Below, piece after piece: positions 1-8,665 of a DNA stretch of 15,790 bases. Under the pieces are notes generated by a model. That model saw only the letters and a program-made list of their open reading frames with translations, was not told the origin of the DNA and did no database searches. The DNA lies in contig JABUQX010142278.1 of NCBI GenBank assembly GCA_015478945.1, positions 1 to 15,790 of the forward strand, read 5' to 3'. Made by a program: the position numbers and the translations under genes. Positions within the stretch are counted from its first letter, which is position 1, and each line of letters starts with the position of its first letter. The stretch is from Trachelipus rathkii (lineage: Eukaryota; Arthropoda; Malacostraca; Isopoda; Trachelipodidae).

Positions 1-9
1 TTCAATATG

Positions 10-10
<1 letters not shown>

Positions 11-41
<31 letters not shown>

Positions 42-65
42 ATATATATAATATATAACATATAT

Positions 66-106
<41 letters not shown>

Positions 107-114
107 TTCTTTCT

Positions 115-142
<28 letters not shown>
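11..142. repeat. (TA)n microsatellite
   Basis: Almost pure alternating TA with a few G interruptions, split near 105-113 by a short CTTTCTTTC pyrimidine patch. Simple tandem repeat; no gene signal. Confidence 0.95.
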
Positions 143-145
<3 letters not shown>

Positions 146-395
146 TAGCCATAACAAGACTTAGCTATTCTTCTTCTTCAGCTGTAGCAATAATAATGTA
201 TGTAGCCCAGTATATGCCAGCAATAATATTGCTGTAACAACAATAGCCATGTATCAACATATAATAGCCAATAATAAACCTAACTTATTGTAATAACCAA
301 TAATAATATATATATATATATATTATATATAATATGTAATATAATATATAGCATAATATGTAATAATATATATAATATGTAACTCTTATATATAT
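143..395. repeat. Compound low-complexity sequence (CTT, CAG, TAA, TA words)
   Basis: After the TA tract comes a mixture of CTTCTTCTTC, AGCAATAATA, CCAGCAATAA and TAATAACC words, then TA and AATATG repeats to about 395. The words recur in several other patches in the window. No open frame with coding character. Confidence 0.75.
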
Positions 396-599
396 ATCGT
401 GAGAGTTGGAGCTTTGACCGGTTGTTTAGGTGTACGTCAGATCGGTGTTAAATAGTTTTTATAAATAATATCACATATACATATTTTTAGTTTAAGGTTA
501 TACTTTACTTACCTAAAATTTGAAGGTTCTGCATTTAGTGGTTTTTCTGTTTTTAGCTAAAATAGGGTGGTCAAAGTCACCCCATAATTGTAATACCCG
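396..599. other. AT-rich complex filler, no gene seen
   Basis: Non-repetitive AT-rich sequence. The first part (about 400-450) has a normal base mix, with GAGAGTTGGAGC and GTACGTCAGATCGG. I find no ORF, RNA gene or element end. The first GGTCAAAGTCACCCCA word of the repeat family lies at 569-584. Confidence 0.5.
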
Positions 600-866
600 T
601 AATTTATAATTTAATAATGTAGTGGTGAATATATTTGAAGCCATTTTTTGCTGTTTAAAGCCATTTTTTGCTGGTCAAAGTCACCCCAGGACCCAAAAAA
701 AAGGAAATATAAATAAAAAAAAAAATAATAATACAAAACATAATTAAAAGCAATTACATTATTATATATTTTAATAAAAATGTAGTGGTAAAAATATATG
801 AGCCATTTTTGGCTGGTCAAAGTCACCCCATGACCCCCCAGTCAAAGTCACCCCAGTGACTTTGAC
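600..866. repeat. Two-copy tandem repeat of about 160 bp with GGTCAAAGTCACCCC words
   Basis: Two copies start with AATGTAGTGGT (near 614 and 778), continue through AGCCATTTTT and GCTGGTCAAAGTCACCCCA, and are joined by A-rich sequence. The AGCCATTTTT word occurs three times (about 639, 659 and 801). The shared 15-16-base word is at 673-688, 815-830 and 840-855, with an outlying copy at 569-584 and a variant at 1196-1211. Its role is unknown. The core GGTCAAAGTCA resembles a nuclear-receptor direct repeat with one-base spacing, but this could equally be a repeat family's own sequence. Confidence 0.75.
841..866. repeat. Perfect 11-bp inverted repeat with 4-base loop
   Basis: GTCAAAGTCAC at 841-851 is followed by CCCA and then its exact reverse complement GTGACTTTGAC at 856-866. 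The arms are the same word repeated through the preceding 300 bases, so the palindrome joins a plus and a minus copy head to head. Confidence 0.9.
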
Positions 867-1238
867 CTAGTATAACTTTTTTTTTTTTTTATTGTACTAA
901 TCTAGTACTATATTATTGTACCCAAGGCCTTTCTACATAGGTTATGTTAAATAAAGTTGTTTCTCTTACTTACAGTTTTTTTTTTTACATGTTGTACAAA
1001 TGGGTGAAAAATATATAAAATTTTTTTATGATACTCAAACAAATCTAAATTTTTTTTTAATATTTACAATTTCACTAATGATATAGTATATTCTCCTAGT
1101 ACAATCATTAATGTTCAAAATCTATGGAAAGAATTTTCCATGTATCTCTAATAATTTTTGAGTTATGGCTCAATATAGAAGAAGGGGTCGAAAATGGTCA
1201 AAGTCAACCCCGTAGGTTAAAGTATATTCTGAGGTATG
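867..1238. other. AT-rich filler with T and A homopolymers
   Basis: No coding frame or element ends. It contains T runs near 880 and 980 and one more GGTCAAAGTCA word at 1196-1206. A stretch near 950-975 (TTTCTCTTACTTACAG) resembles a splice acceptor, but no exon accompanies it. Confidence 0.5.
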
Positions 1239-1240
1239 TA

Positions 1241-1294
<54 letters not shown>

Positions 1295-1300
1295 TCTATA

Positions 1301-1335
<35 letters not shown>

Positions 1336-1380
1336 CGTATATACTATATATATATATATATATGTAATATAATAATATAT
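1239..1380. repeat. (TA)n microsatellite
   Basis: Three TA tracts separated by short interruptions (CTCTATAACCT, CACCGTATATAC). Long translations here are only Y/I repeats. Confidence 0.95.
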
Positions 1381-2035
1381 TAACAATAATATATATATAT
1401 ATGTAATAATATATGTACATGTAATATAATAATAATAATAACAATACCAATAACAATAACTAATAACAACAATAATAGTAACAATAGCAATTGTAATATG
1501 TAATAGTATATGCGTATAATAATAATAACTATAATAATAATAATAATAATATAATAATAATAATATAATAATAATAATAATAATATACCAGCAACGTAAT
1601 AATAATAATAATATGTTTAGCTCTTTTTTTATAGTAATATACCGTATAATATAATATGTAATAATATGCATATGTATATGTAATAATAATAGCATATAAT
1701 AACTCATATCTTATACATACAGCGCATATGTATGTAATAATATATATAGCATAACCAATAACCAATAGTAATAATAACTAATATTTAATAAGTAATATAT
1801 AATATATTAATACAATAATATATATGTATATATGTAATAATATATACATATATGTAATAATAATAATAATATTATATATATGCCATAATATAATATATAA
1901 CAGCAATAGCTCAATAACATATGTATAATAATAACAATAATAATAGTAATATGTAATAATATATAATAATAATATAATAATATATCATATATTATATGCA
2001 TATATATGCTGTCATATATATATATTATATGCCAT
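1381..2035. repeat. Compound TAA/TA/ATG microsatellite
   Basis: About 650 bases of irregular TAATAATAA, ATATGTAATA, AACAATAACC and TA words. It is poor in G except in ATG, TAG and AGC contexts. Open frames on the minus strand are Y/I/L-only translations of the repeat and are not genes. Confidence 0.9.
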
Positions 2036-2110
2036 AACAGCCTTAGCAACAACGCCCAGCGCCAGCAACAGCTTAGCCTTAGCAGCCAGCGCTGCTGCTG
2101 TACCAACATA
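2036..2110. repeat. CAG/GCC-rich low-complexity patch
   Basis: A short GC-rich island inside the AT repeats, made of CCAGCGCCAGCAACAGC, TTAGCCTTAGCAGCC and GCTGCTGCTGT words. A similar patch lies at 10961-11055. It has no coding support beyond short open frames. Confidence 0.7.
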
Positions 2111-2146
2111 ACATATATATATATATATATATAAATATATATGGAA
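2111..2146. repeat. Short (TA)n tract
   Basis: TA tract separating the CAG/GCC-rich patch from the complex block on its right. Confidence 0.9.
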
Positions 2147-2545
2147 TTTGGTCATTAAAAGGAAGTTAACCGATATATATATCGAACTAACGATGTAATC
2201 GATTTTTCCGATTATTTCAAGGCAATAGAGCGTCAGAGTTACCAAAAACATTTTTTTTTTAGCTTCAAGGAATACCCAAGATTAAATCGCAAAGATGATG
2301 GAAAGAGTCAGGGATATCTCGGCCTCTAGGTGGACGACGGAGGGGCTTCGTCCCCCTCTGTCTCTCCGTCTGCCTAGAAATAAAAAATTAAGGTAAAATG
2401 CAGTGAAAATGAAAAAGGGATATTTCCTAATGAGTTTAGCTAGCACGGCGTGACACTGAAGGGTTTCACGCGTAGCGTTTCGGTGATTTTCGATATCATG
2501 TCTTTTTGTGTAACTTTTTACTAGTAAGTGCCTATATAATTTATA
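2147..2545. other. Complex block, possibly an interspersed repeat fragment
   Basis: About 400 bases of normal complexity, bounded by microsatellites on both sides, with CpG-containing words (CACGCGTAGCG, GACGACGG). The minus strand is open from about 2545 to 2282, with a readable segment including HRNATRETLQCHAVLAKL and GGRSPSVVHLEAEISLT. No start or domain is recognised, and the frame simply extends into the repeat. The look is of a transposon-derived segment. I cannot name the family. A 14-bp palindrome CGATATATATATCG lies at 2171-2184. Confidence 0.4.
2326..2377. repeat. Imperfect hairpin
   Basis: CTAGGTGGACGACGGAG (2326-2342) pairs with CTCCGTCTGCCTAG (2364-2377), leaving a three-base bulge and a mismatch. 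Inside, AGGGG and TCCCC pair around a CTTCG tip. This is a stable, GC-rich stem in an AT-rich neighbourhood. Confidence 0.65.
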
Positions 2546-2713
2546 TATAATAGTGAAACTTATAATAATAATATATATATATGTAATATATATAACATAT
2601 AAATAATATGTATAGCCCAATAATAATAATAATAATAATATATGTATAATAATAATAACCATATACTCTTCTTCTTCTTCTTATGCTATTTTATACGTAT
2701 ATATATATATATA

Positions 2714-2754
<41 letters not shown>

Positions 2755-3100
2755 TATATAATAATAATAAATGGAATAATATATATAATAATAACATATA
2801 ATAATATAACAGCAATAATAACCAATAACAATAACAATATGAAATAATAACAGCAGCCAGCATAACTTAGCCAACCTTAATAACCATAGTAATATATATA
2901 TGTATATATATAATATAATAATATAATAATAATAACTTAGCCAACTGTATATGCTGCCTTCTTCTTCCAACTCAGCTGCTCTTTCCAACCCATGCTATAA
3001 CCAACAACCAGCCTCTTTGTAACCAATAACCCAGCCCAACCAGTATAACCTTAATAATAATAATATATATGTATAATAATAATAATAATATATATATGTA
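2546..3100. repeat. Compound TAA/TA microsatellite with CTT and CCAGC words
   Basis: Includes a run of about 14 TAA/ATA units near 2713-2755, a CTTCTTCTTCTT patch near 2668-2680, and a C-rich, G-poor stretch 2935-3055 with CCAACAACCAGCC and AACCCAGCCCAACC. Open minus-strand frames are low-complexity Y/I/L translations. Confidence 0.85.
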
Positions 3101-3185
3101 ATGCAAAAGATCTTGCAAGTGGTTAAAACATCTCAAACTCTTAAAATGTAAAGAAAATTTAAAGAAACAGAGCTAAACGGGAGCC

Positions 3186-3663
3186 AAAAATATTAAAAAT
3201 TAAACAGTAGTTTACGTTTCAAGAGACTAAGTACAATGTCTCCTCCTCAGAACTTACAATGGAATAAAATTAATTTTAACAAAATAAATAATAAAATTAA
3301 AATATGAAATATAAAAAATGAAGTAAATTAACAAATGGCAACAAAAAATTACTTCACAATAATTTATTTGATGATAAATATTTAATTTTCTGATATGAAA
3401 TTTCTTGTTATTAGATCAAAATTAAAGAATCCTTCGGAAATATTAAAACTAGATTTAGTTGAAATGAAAAATTTTTAATAAATATAATTCTAATAAATAT
3501 TTATCATCAAATAATTTATTGAGTAATTTTTGTTGCCATCTGTTAATTTCCTCATATTTCATATTTATTTTGTATTTATTTGTTATGATGCATACCAACC
3601 AATTAAGCGAATTCTGTACTGATCTTTCGAAAGTAAGCACTACTGTTTAGTTCAATATTTTTT
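3186..3663. repeat. Large imperfect foldback (inverted repeat, arms about 200 bp)
   Basis: The left arm (about 3186-3400) reappears reverse-complemented in the right arm (about 3465-3663). Matching landmarks, outside to inside, are AAAAATATT, AAACAGTAGT, AGTAC, ATATGAAATAT, AAATTAACA, ATGGCAACAAAAA and ATTTGATGATAAATATTTA. The order and spacing are preserved, with substitutions and indels. The unpaired centre of roughly 65 bases is AT-rich. No transposase is encoded. It could be a non-autonomous foldback or MITE-like element, or a local inverted duplication. Confidence 0.75.
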
Positions 3664-3703
3664 ATTTTCATACAATTTAATCTTAATTCGACAATGTATT
3701 TCT

Positions 3704-3775
<72 letters not shown>

Positions 3776-3870
3776 ACTATATACATATCTAATATATAGC
3801 TACTTTCCCTTTATATATAACGCTATATCTTAACATAACTTAATAATATATATATATATATATATATAAT
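3664..3870. repeat. (TA)n tracts
   Basis: TA tracts at about 3703-3778 and 3845-3868, separated by AT-rich filler (GCTACTTTCCCTTTATA). Confidence 0.9.
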
Positions 3871-4184
3871 TCTTGCAAAAAATTTTTATTTTTCTTCAGC
3901 TCTTTTGTTTGTTATATCTATGATCTTATAATGTTATTTTCTTATCATCATTATTATTAAACTGAAACTGAAATGGAATATTAAGAGAAACATAATTTAA
4001 AAGAAAATTTAAATATAAGAAATAATTTCAGAATATTAATCTTTCCTGGATTTTAAATAAATTTACTTTTTAAAATTTAAATTAAAATTTATTAAATAAA
4101 TAAAGAATTTTATATAAATTAATATATTTTATTCCTTCTTTTTATGTAAGCTTAATGTATAATAGTGTTAAGTCTTAAAATATC
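3871..4184. other. Very AT-rich filler, no gene seen
   Basis: A and T runs such as TTTAAAATTTAAATTAAAATT, with no ORF, RNA gene or element terminus that I can support. Confidence 0.5.
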
Positions 4185-4400
4185 TTTATATGTATATAAT
4201 ATATTATAATAATATGTATGTATATAATAATAATATATGTATATTGTATATATATATGTATATACATATATATATAACTAATAAAAAAAATATATAGAAT
4301 AATAATAATAATGACTATATAAAACTGGATAGTACTTTCGATACCAACTGCGTTATCTGCAGGTAATAATAACTATGTATATGTAATAACAATAATAATA
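4185..4400. repeat. TA/TAA compound microsatellite
   Basis: TATATGTATA and AATAATAATA words, interrupted near 4320-4365 by a short complex piece (GGATAGTACTTTCG, GCGTTATCTGCAGG). Confidence 0.85.
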
Positions 4401-5050
4401 TATGCTAGCGAGGTAGGTATTCCCGCTCTTCTGATGAGAAACGGGCGATTCGGAGATATTGTGTTACCACAGCATGCCGAGCTCAGAAATCCGTCAAAAC
4501 GAGAGTATCGAAGTTATGTCTGATGTTCGTTAATACCGACCAGTTTAGTAATTGTCTTGGGTCGTTATCTGTCAGAAAGGGAATCTTTGACTGTTGGGGG
4601 GTGAGGGAGCGTTATGGAATCTAAATTTATATTCCTCAAGGGTGGGATGGTGCCCAGAGAGGGCGTGGGGCAGCATCACTGATTTGACAGTCCAAGGGAT
4701 TGCTCTGTGGGACCACTACGCCACGACAGCAAAGAAGAAAGACCCGAGAATACTCATTCTTGTTTGATGGTCAAGGTTTGCTCTGTGGGAGATAATTCGG
4801 GCAGACGTTGCGCCTTGGGTATGATGTTTTGGATTATTCAGAGATCGATTTTTAGAATTGTCAATTGAGTGAATGTGTTTAATAATGAAAATTTCTTTGG
4901 GCGTGTGGGGAGTGTGTTGTAAATGTTAAGAATAGTACATGGCCGATGTAACTTTTGGGGAGTATGTTGTAAATGACCGGTGTAACTTTTCTCTTTCTTG
5001 GCGCATTAGGTTGTTGTAATGTTTGGTTGTAATTTTTGCTTTAAAATTAT
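4401..5050. other. Higher-GC block of unknown origin
   Basis: About 650 bases with much higher GC than the surroundings (GGGGTGAGGGAGCG, CCCAGAGAGGGCGTGGGG). Stops occur in every frame and I recognise no protein. It lies directly downstream, in the minus sense, of the jockey-like reverse transcriptase. It could be that element's 3' portion or a separate old insertion; I could not match C-terminal jockey motifs. Two local duplications are visible: TTGCTCTGTGGGA near 4699-4711 and TGCTCTGTGGGA near 4779-4790, and a 50-base-period repeat at 4907-4925 and 4957-4975. Confidence 0.4.
4907..4992. repeat. Short tandem duplication, 50-bp period
   Basis: GGGGAGTGTGTTGTAAATG (4907-4925) recurs as GGGGAGTATGTTGTAAATG (4957-4975). 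Each copy is followed by a GGCCGATGTAACTTTT or GACCGGTGTAACTTTT segment, the first after a longer spacer. Confidence 0.7.
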
Positions 5051-5912
5051 CAACCTATCATGTAGAGATAGACCTCTATTGGTTGAAGTTTTGTTTTGGT
5101 TTGTAAGTGGTAGATGAGTTCAAATATTCTTTAACAGTCAATTTTGTATGGAATTATTTAGTATGTCACTAAAGTTGTAAAGATTCTTATCAAGTTCTTA
5201 TTGTAGTTTTTAAGTATTAGATTGAGGTAATTAGAGAAGACAGTATTATTAGCAAGAAAAATGCAATACATACATTTCGATTTTTTTCATCGCATTTAAT
5301 TTATGTGTGGCTCTAGAGGTAATATTGTTTATGGGGAGGGTGAATGTCATGTGTGGATAGAAAGTCAAGCCAAGGATGGTGGGTTGTTTAATGAGAGGTA
5401 GTCTATTGTTTGAAAAGGAAAACTTAAATTCGTGTTTGACTCTATTTCTCTAGGTGTGAGTAATGTGATAGAGGATTTTAGAAGAGAGGTTGTCATTCTG
5501 TTTATTGACAGCCATTGGTCCAATTGGTTTATGTATTACTGTAGTTATTGCTTTGTTTACAGAGGAGCTTTATGCTGTAATTGAAAAATCATCTACATAA
5601 CTGTTAATTTTTATGGAGGGGGATGTGGGTTGTGGTAGATCGTGCACAAATAGATTAAAGAGAATTGGTGATAGGATGCCACCCTAGGGTACTAAACTAT
5701 ATAACCTGTATGTACGAGATTTTTGGTACCCTTATATAACTCTACCTGTGCGACCGGATAGGAAATTTGCAATTATTTATTGATGCTAATTTCTTTTTTT
5801 TAAACCTTCGTCTATTAATAGGGGGCGTGGCACTGTATCAAATGCTTTGTTTATGTCTATTGCCACTAGGAGAGTGCGAAAGGTAGTAGATTTTGGTTGA
5901 AACCTGTGAGAA
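5051..5912 (-). mobile_element. Jockey-like LINE reverse-transcriptase fragment, decayed
   Basis: On the minus strand the translation shows ordered motifs of a jockey-type non-LTR reverse transcriptase. First is motif A, VAIDINKAFDTVP (about 5868-5828), then FLSGRTGRV, then a VPxGGILSPILFNLF motif B region. The catalytic box is SYVDDFSIT (YVDD at 5588-5599), and ILGLTFYPHMTFT with INNITSRATHKLNAMKK follows downstream. Both catalytic Asp pairs are present, but the usual YADD Ala is Val. Inactivation is clear: a TAG replaces the Gln of VPQG, other stops occur, and there is a frameshift near 5790-5810. The upstream endonuclease is missing, because the fragment begins at the TA tract at 5917. Similarity fades below about 5060. 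Clade placement is from motif wording, not phylogeny. Confidence 0.85.
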
Positions 5913-5916
5913 TGTT

Positions 5917-6535
5917 ATATATATATTATCTATATAATAATAATATTATAATAATAATATATAATATATAATATACAATAATATATAATATAACTAATAT
6001 ATATAATAATAATAACTTAATAATAATATATATATATAGCATATATATATATTTATATTAATATATAATATATATATATATAATAATAATAATAATATAT
6101 AATAGTAATATATATATATATGTAGCCAACCAACTAATAACATAACTAACTGTAACTGCACCAACAATAATATCGCCTGCATAACACCACTGTGCTGTAG
6201 CCACCAACTGTATATATGTATGTGGCGTATAATATATGTATGTATAGCTCGCCTTCAACTAGCTCTTAATATGTATATGTATGTATAGTATATGTATATA
6301 TATATATATATGTATATATAATAATATATATAATGTACAATAATATATGTATATGTATATAGTAATAATAATAATAATAATAATGTATATATATATGCTA
6401 TATGTATAATAATAATATATATATGCTAGGTAAAATATATAACCTTAATAATATAATATATGTATGTATCTTCAACCAATATATGCTAACCAATAATAAC
6501 TTAACCAATAATAACCAACCATATATGTAGCTGTA
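5917..6535. repeat. Compound TA/TAA microsatellite
   Basis: TA, TAATAA and ATATGTA words, with a C-rich, G-poor patch at 6120-6260 (GCCAACCAACTAATAACA, TGCACCAACAATAATATCG). Two minus-strand open frames here are low-complexity translations and do not look like genes. Confidence 0.85.
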
Positions 6536-6658
6536 TGGACAGTGTGTTATTGACCTTTAAGGTGCTCGTTACCCCCAAAATATAGTACAAAGTATCTCTA
6601 TGGACCATAAATAGATGTTCTAGTTTAGGGATTTGTTAATTTAGATTTAGTTTATATA

Positions 6659-6661
<3 letters not shown>
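6536..6661. other. Short complex filler
   Basis: About 120 bases of ordinary complexity (TTGACCTTTAAGGTGCTCG, GTACAAAGTATCTC). No feature recognised. CCTTTAAGG is a small palindrome. Confidence 0.4.
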
Positions 6662-6694
<33 letters not shown>

Positions 6695-6696
6695 CA

Positions 6697-6730
<34 letters not shown>
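6662..6730. repeat. (TA)n microsatellite
   Basis: Nearly pure TA with one AACATATTT interruption. Left flank of the GC-rich island. Confidence 0.95.
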
Positions 6731-6731
<1 letters not shown>

Positions 6732-6990
6732 CGCTTAAGCTTTACTTACAAAATATACTCGAGCCCCCAACAAGGTATTACACGGCAAAGTAGAGGGCTC
6801 GAGCCGACGGGGAACACAGGGTGGGAACGTTTTCCATACCCGTAGTGGAGGGGGCGGAGGAACCCCTGCGAGACCCAAATACCAAGCGGGGGGTTCCGGA
6901 GACCCTTCGGAGGGAATAGTCGTACCTTGTCGTTCCCCAGTAGGCCGAGAAGACCCCGATTCCTCCATCTCTGCATTACCCTTAAAATAT

Positions 6991-6992
<2 letters not shown>
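6731..6992 (-). other. GC-rich island with two open minus-strand frames
   Basis: About 260 bases of GC- and CpG-rich sequence set abruptly between two TA tracts. Two overlapping minus frames are open through it. One begins ATG GAG GAA TCG (6968 downward) and is rich in Pro (GLAGVPPPPPLRVW); it is 77 codons and ends near 6735. The other (NRGLLGLLG ... PLHYGYGKRSHPVFPVGSSP) is open for the whole block. A donor-like TTTTGTAAGTAAAGC on the minus strand near 6752-6738 would fit an exon end. Interpretation is open: an interspersed repeat fragment (for example a LINE 5' piece) is at least as likely as a cellular exon. No domain is recognised. Confidence 0.4.
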
Positions 6993-6998
<6 letters not shown>

Positions 6999-7030
<32 letters not shown>

Positions 7031-7057
7031 CAATATATATAATATATATATATATAT

Positions 7058-7096
<39 letters not shown>

Positions 7097-7110
7097 TCTT
7101 TATATATATA
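6999..7110. repeat. (TA)n microsatellite
   Basis: TA tracts with AACAATATA and ACTCTT interruptions. Right flank of the GC-rich island. Confidence 0.95.
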
Positions 7111-7563
7111 TAAACTTAGGTAGGATTAATATGACAGTAATAACATTTTGGACATTTGTACATGAACTTGTCTTTTCACCTTATAATTGAACAATATTTC
7201 TTACACTTATTTTTATGACGCTTTTTTTTTAGTATTAACCTTTTTAATTGTAAATAGGCTAATGTAATTTATATTATTTTTCATTTAACAAAACTGCATT
7301 ATCGAGACTTAAAAGAAACGACATCTTATTCAAACAACTTACACGTAAATGCTAAAGAATTATAATTCAGTATTCACTAAACTCTGTAGTAATTTCCTTA
7401 CGCATCGTAAAGCAGCACCTATAAATAGTTTACTATATTTTCCAATTACAACTTCAAAAGACTATTTCCCTATAATTTTTACATTACTTTTTATATTTAC
7501 TTTCATTTATAACAAATTAAAATTAAAAATTTGCTTTAGATAAAAAGGTCAATAGCTATGCTT

Positions 7564-7566
<3 letters not shown>
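7111..7566. other. AT-rich filler, no supported gene
   Basis: Ordinary AT-rich sequence. A 64-codon plus-strand frame at 7349-7543 has unbiased composition and no recognisable motif, so I treat it as chance. Confidence 0.5.
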
Positions 7567-7603
<37 letters not shown>

Positions 7604-7782
7604 GTGTGTATATCTATGTAGATATATCTTTATGTTTATATATATAATAATATTTAAGAATTGCTTATATATTAATGTTCTTTTCTATAGAAATATATAT
7701 AGAATTATATATCTTAATGTCCTTTGATATAAATCTATAAGAGATATATATATGCTGCTATTTTGGTCTTGTATAAACTTAA

Positions 7783-7814
<32 letters not shown>

Positions 7815-8009
7815 ACTAACAACATATATATATTACTAATAATATATATATATATATATGTTTGTATTTTTGCGTGTGCGTGCGTATGTGTGTTTAGGTG
7901 TGTGTGTATGTATGTGGATAACATTTTTTGACTTTTAATTCTTATTTGTTTACAAATAATATATAACAATTTAAATAAAAATTTAAAAAATTTAAATTTT
8001 TCTGAATAG

Positions 8010-8056
<47 letters not shown>

Positions 8057-8060
8057 CATA
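7567..8060. repeat. TA and GT microsatellites with AT-rich spacers
   Basis: TA tracts at about 7567-7600, 7787-7814, 7840-7858 and 8018-8055, and an imperfect GT repeat at 7870-7915 (GCGTGTGCGTGCGTATGTG). The 124-codon minus ORF over this region is repeat translation. Confidence 0.9.
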
Positions 8061-8135
8061 TAATAACCAACTTAATATATAGCAACAAAACCTCAAGGGG
8101 GAAGCAAACTCTTCTGTATATATATATATATATAT

Positions 8136-8303
8136 GGCATTTGTGCAGAATGAGATCTGTTTTGGTTCGTATGTGTGCTTGTAAGAACAATAGTTTTAGC
8201 CGCGTGAACATAGTCAGCCAACAGGATTTTTTGTTTCATGTTGGCAGAGGTTGGATATTTTTTTTAATTAAATAGTTGCTGTTTAGGAGTAAACCTCTTA
8301 ATA
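8136..8303. repeat. Interspersed repeat, copy 1 of a direct pair
   Basis: Starts GGCATTTGTGCAGAATGAG right after a TA tract. It continues through GATCTGTTTTGGTTCGTATG, TTAGCCGCGTG, GTCAGCCAACAGGATTTTTT and GTTGGCAGAGGTTGG to TTAATTAAATAGTT. The same order is found in the copy at 8489. A hairpin is conserved in both copies: GCCAACA (8217-8223) and TGTTGGC (8239-8245). No coding frame. Family unknown. Confidence 0.8.
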
Positions 8304-8305
8304 TA

Positions 8306-8342
<37 letters not shown>

Positions 8343-8488
8343 ACCAATATATATGTATATACTTTTTTTTTATCTAACAATAATAATAATAATAATATAT
8401 ATATATAATAATATGTATAATAATAATAACATATATAATATAATAATAACCTTAATATAGCATAACATATGCTATCATATATATATAT
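8304..8488. repeat. TA/TAA compound microsatellite between the paired repeats
   Basis: TA tract at 8309-8337, then TAATAATAA and ATATATAATAATATG words to 8480. Confidence 0.9.
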
Positions 8489-8658
8489 GGCATTTGTGGA
8501 GAATGAGATCTGTTTTTGGATTTCGTATGTGTGCTTGTAAGAACACAATAGTTTTTAGCCGCGTGGTTTATAGTCAGCCAACAGGATTTTTGTTTCATGT
8601 TGGCAGAGGTTGGATATTTTTATAATTAAATAGTTCTTTGTTTGAGGTAAAACTAGTT
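8489..8658. repeat. Interspersed repeat, copy 2 of a direct pair
   Basis: Second copy, offset 353 bases from copy 1, again starting GGCATTTGTG directly after a short TA tract. It differs by small indels and substitutions (GTTTATAG for GAACATAG, extra T and A in runs). The hairpin arms GCCAACA (8577-8583) and TGTTGGC (8598-8604) are unchanged although the loop differs in length. Confidence 0.8.
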
Positions 8659-8665
8659 ACTTAAA

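Noticed and set aside
945..980. Splice acceptor-like TTTCTCTTACTTACAG
   Set aside because: No open exon follows, and T-rich AG sites are expected often at this composition.
1204..1707. Long minus-strand ORF of 167 codons, and similar ones at 1807-2109, 2686-2988, 7685-8059
   Set aside because: They are almost entirely Y, I and L from TA, TAA and related repeats, with no domain or codon bias. Such repeats lack stops in some frames by chance.
6735..6968. Calling the GC-rich island a protein-coding gene
   Set aside because: There is a plausible start and donor but no domain and no acceptor or second exon. A repeat fragment is equally likely, so it is listed as other.
7349..7543. 64-codon plus-strand ORF in AT-rich filler
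   Set aside because: No motif, low-information composition, no neighbouring gene signals. Length is within chance expectation.
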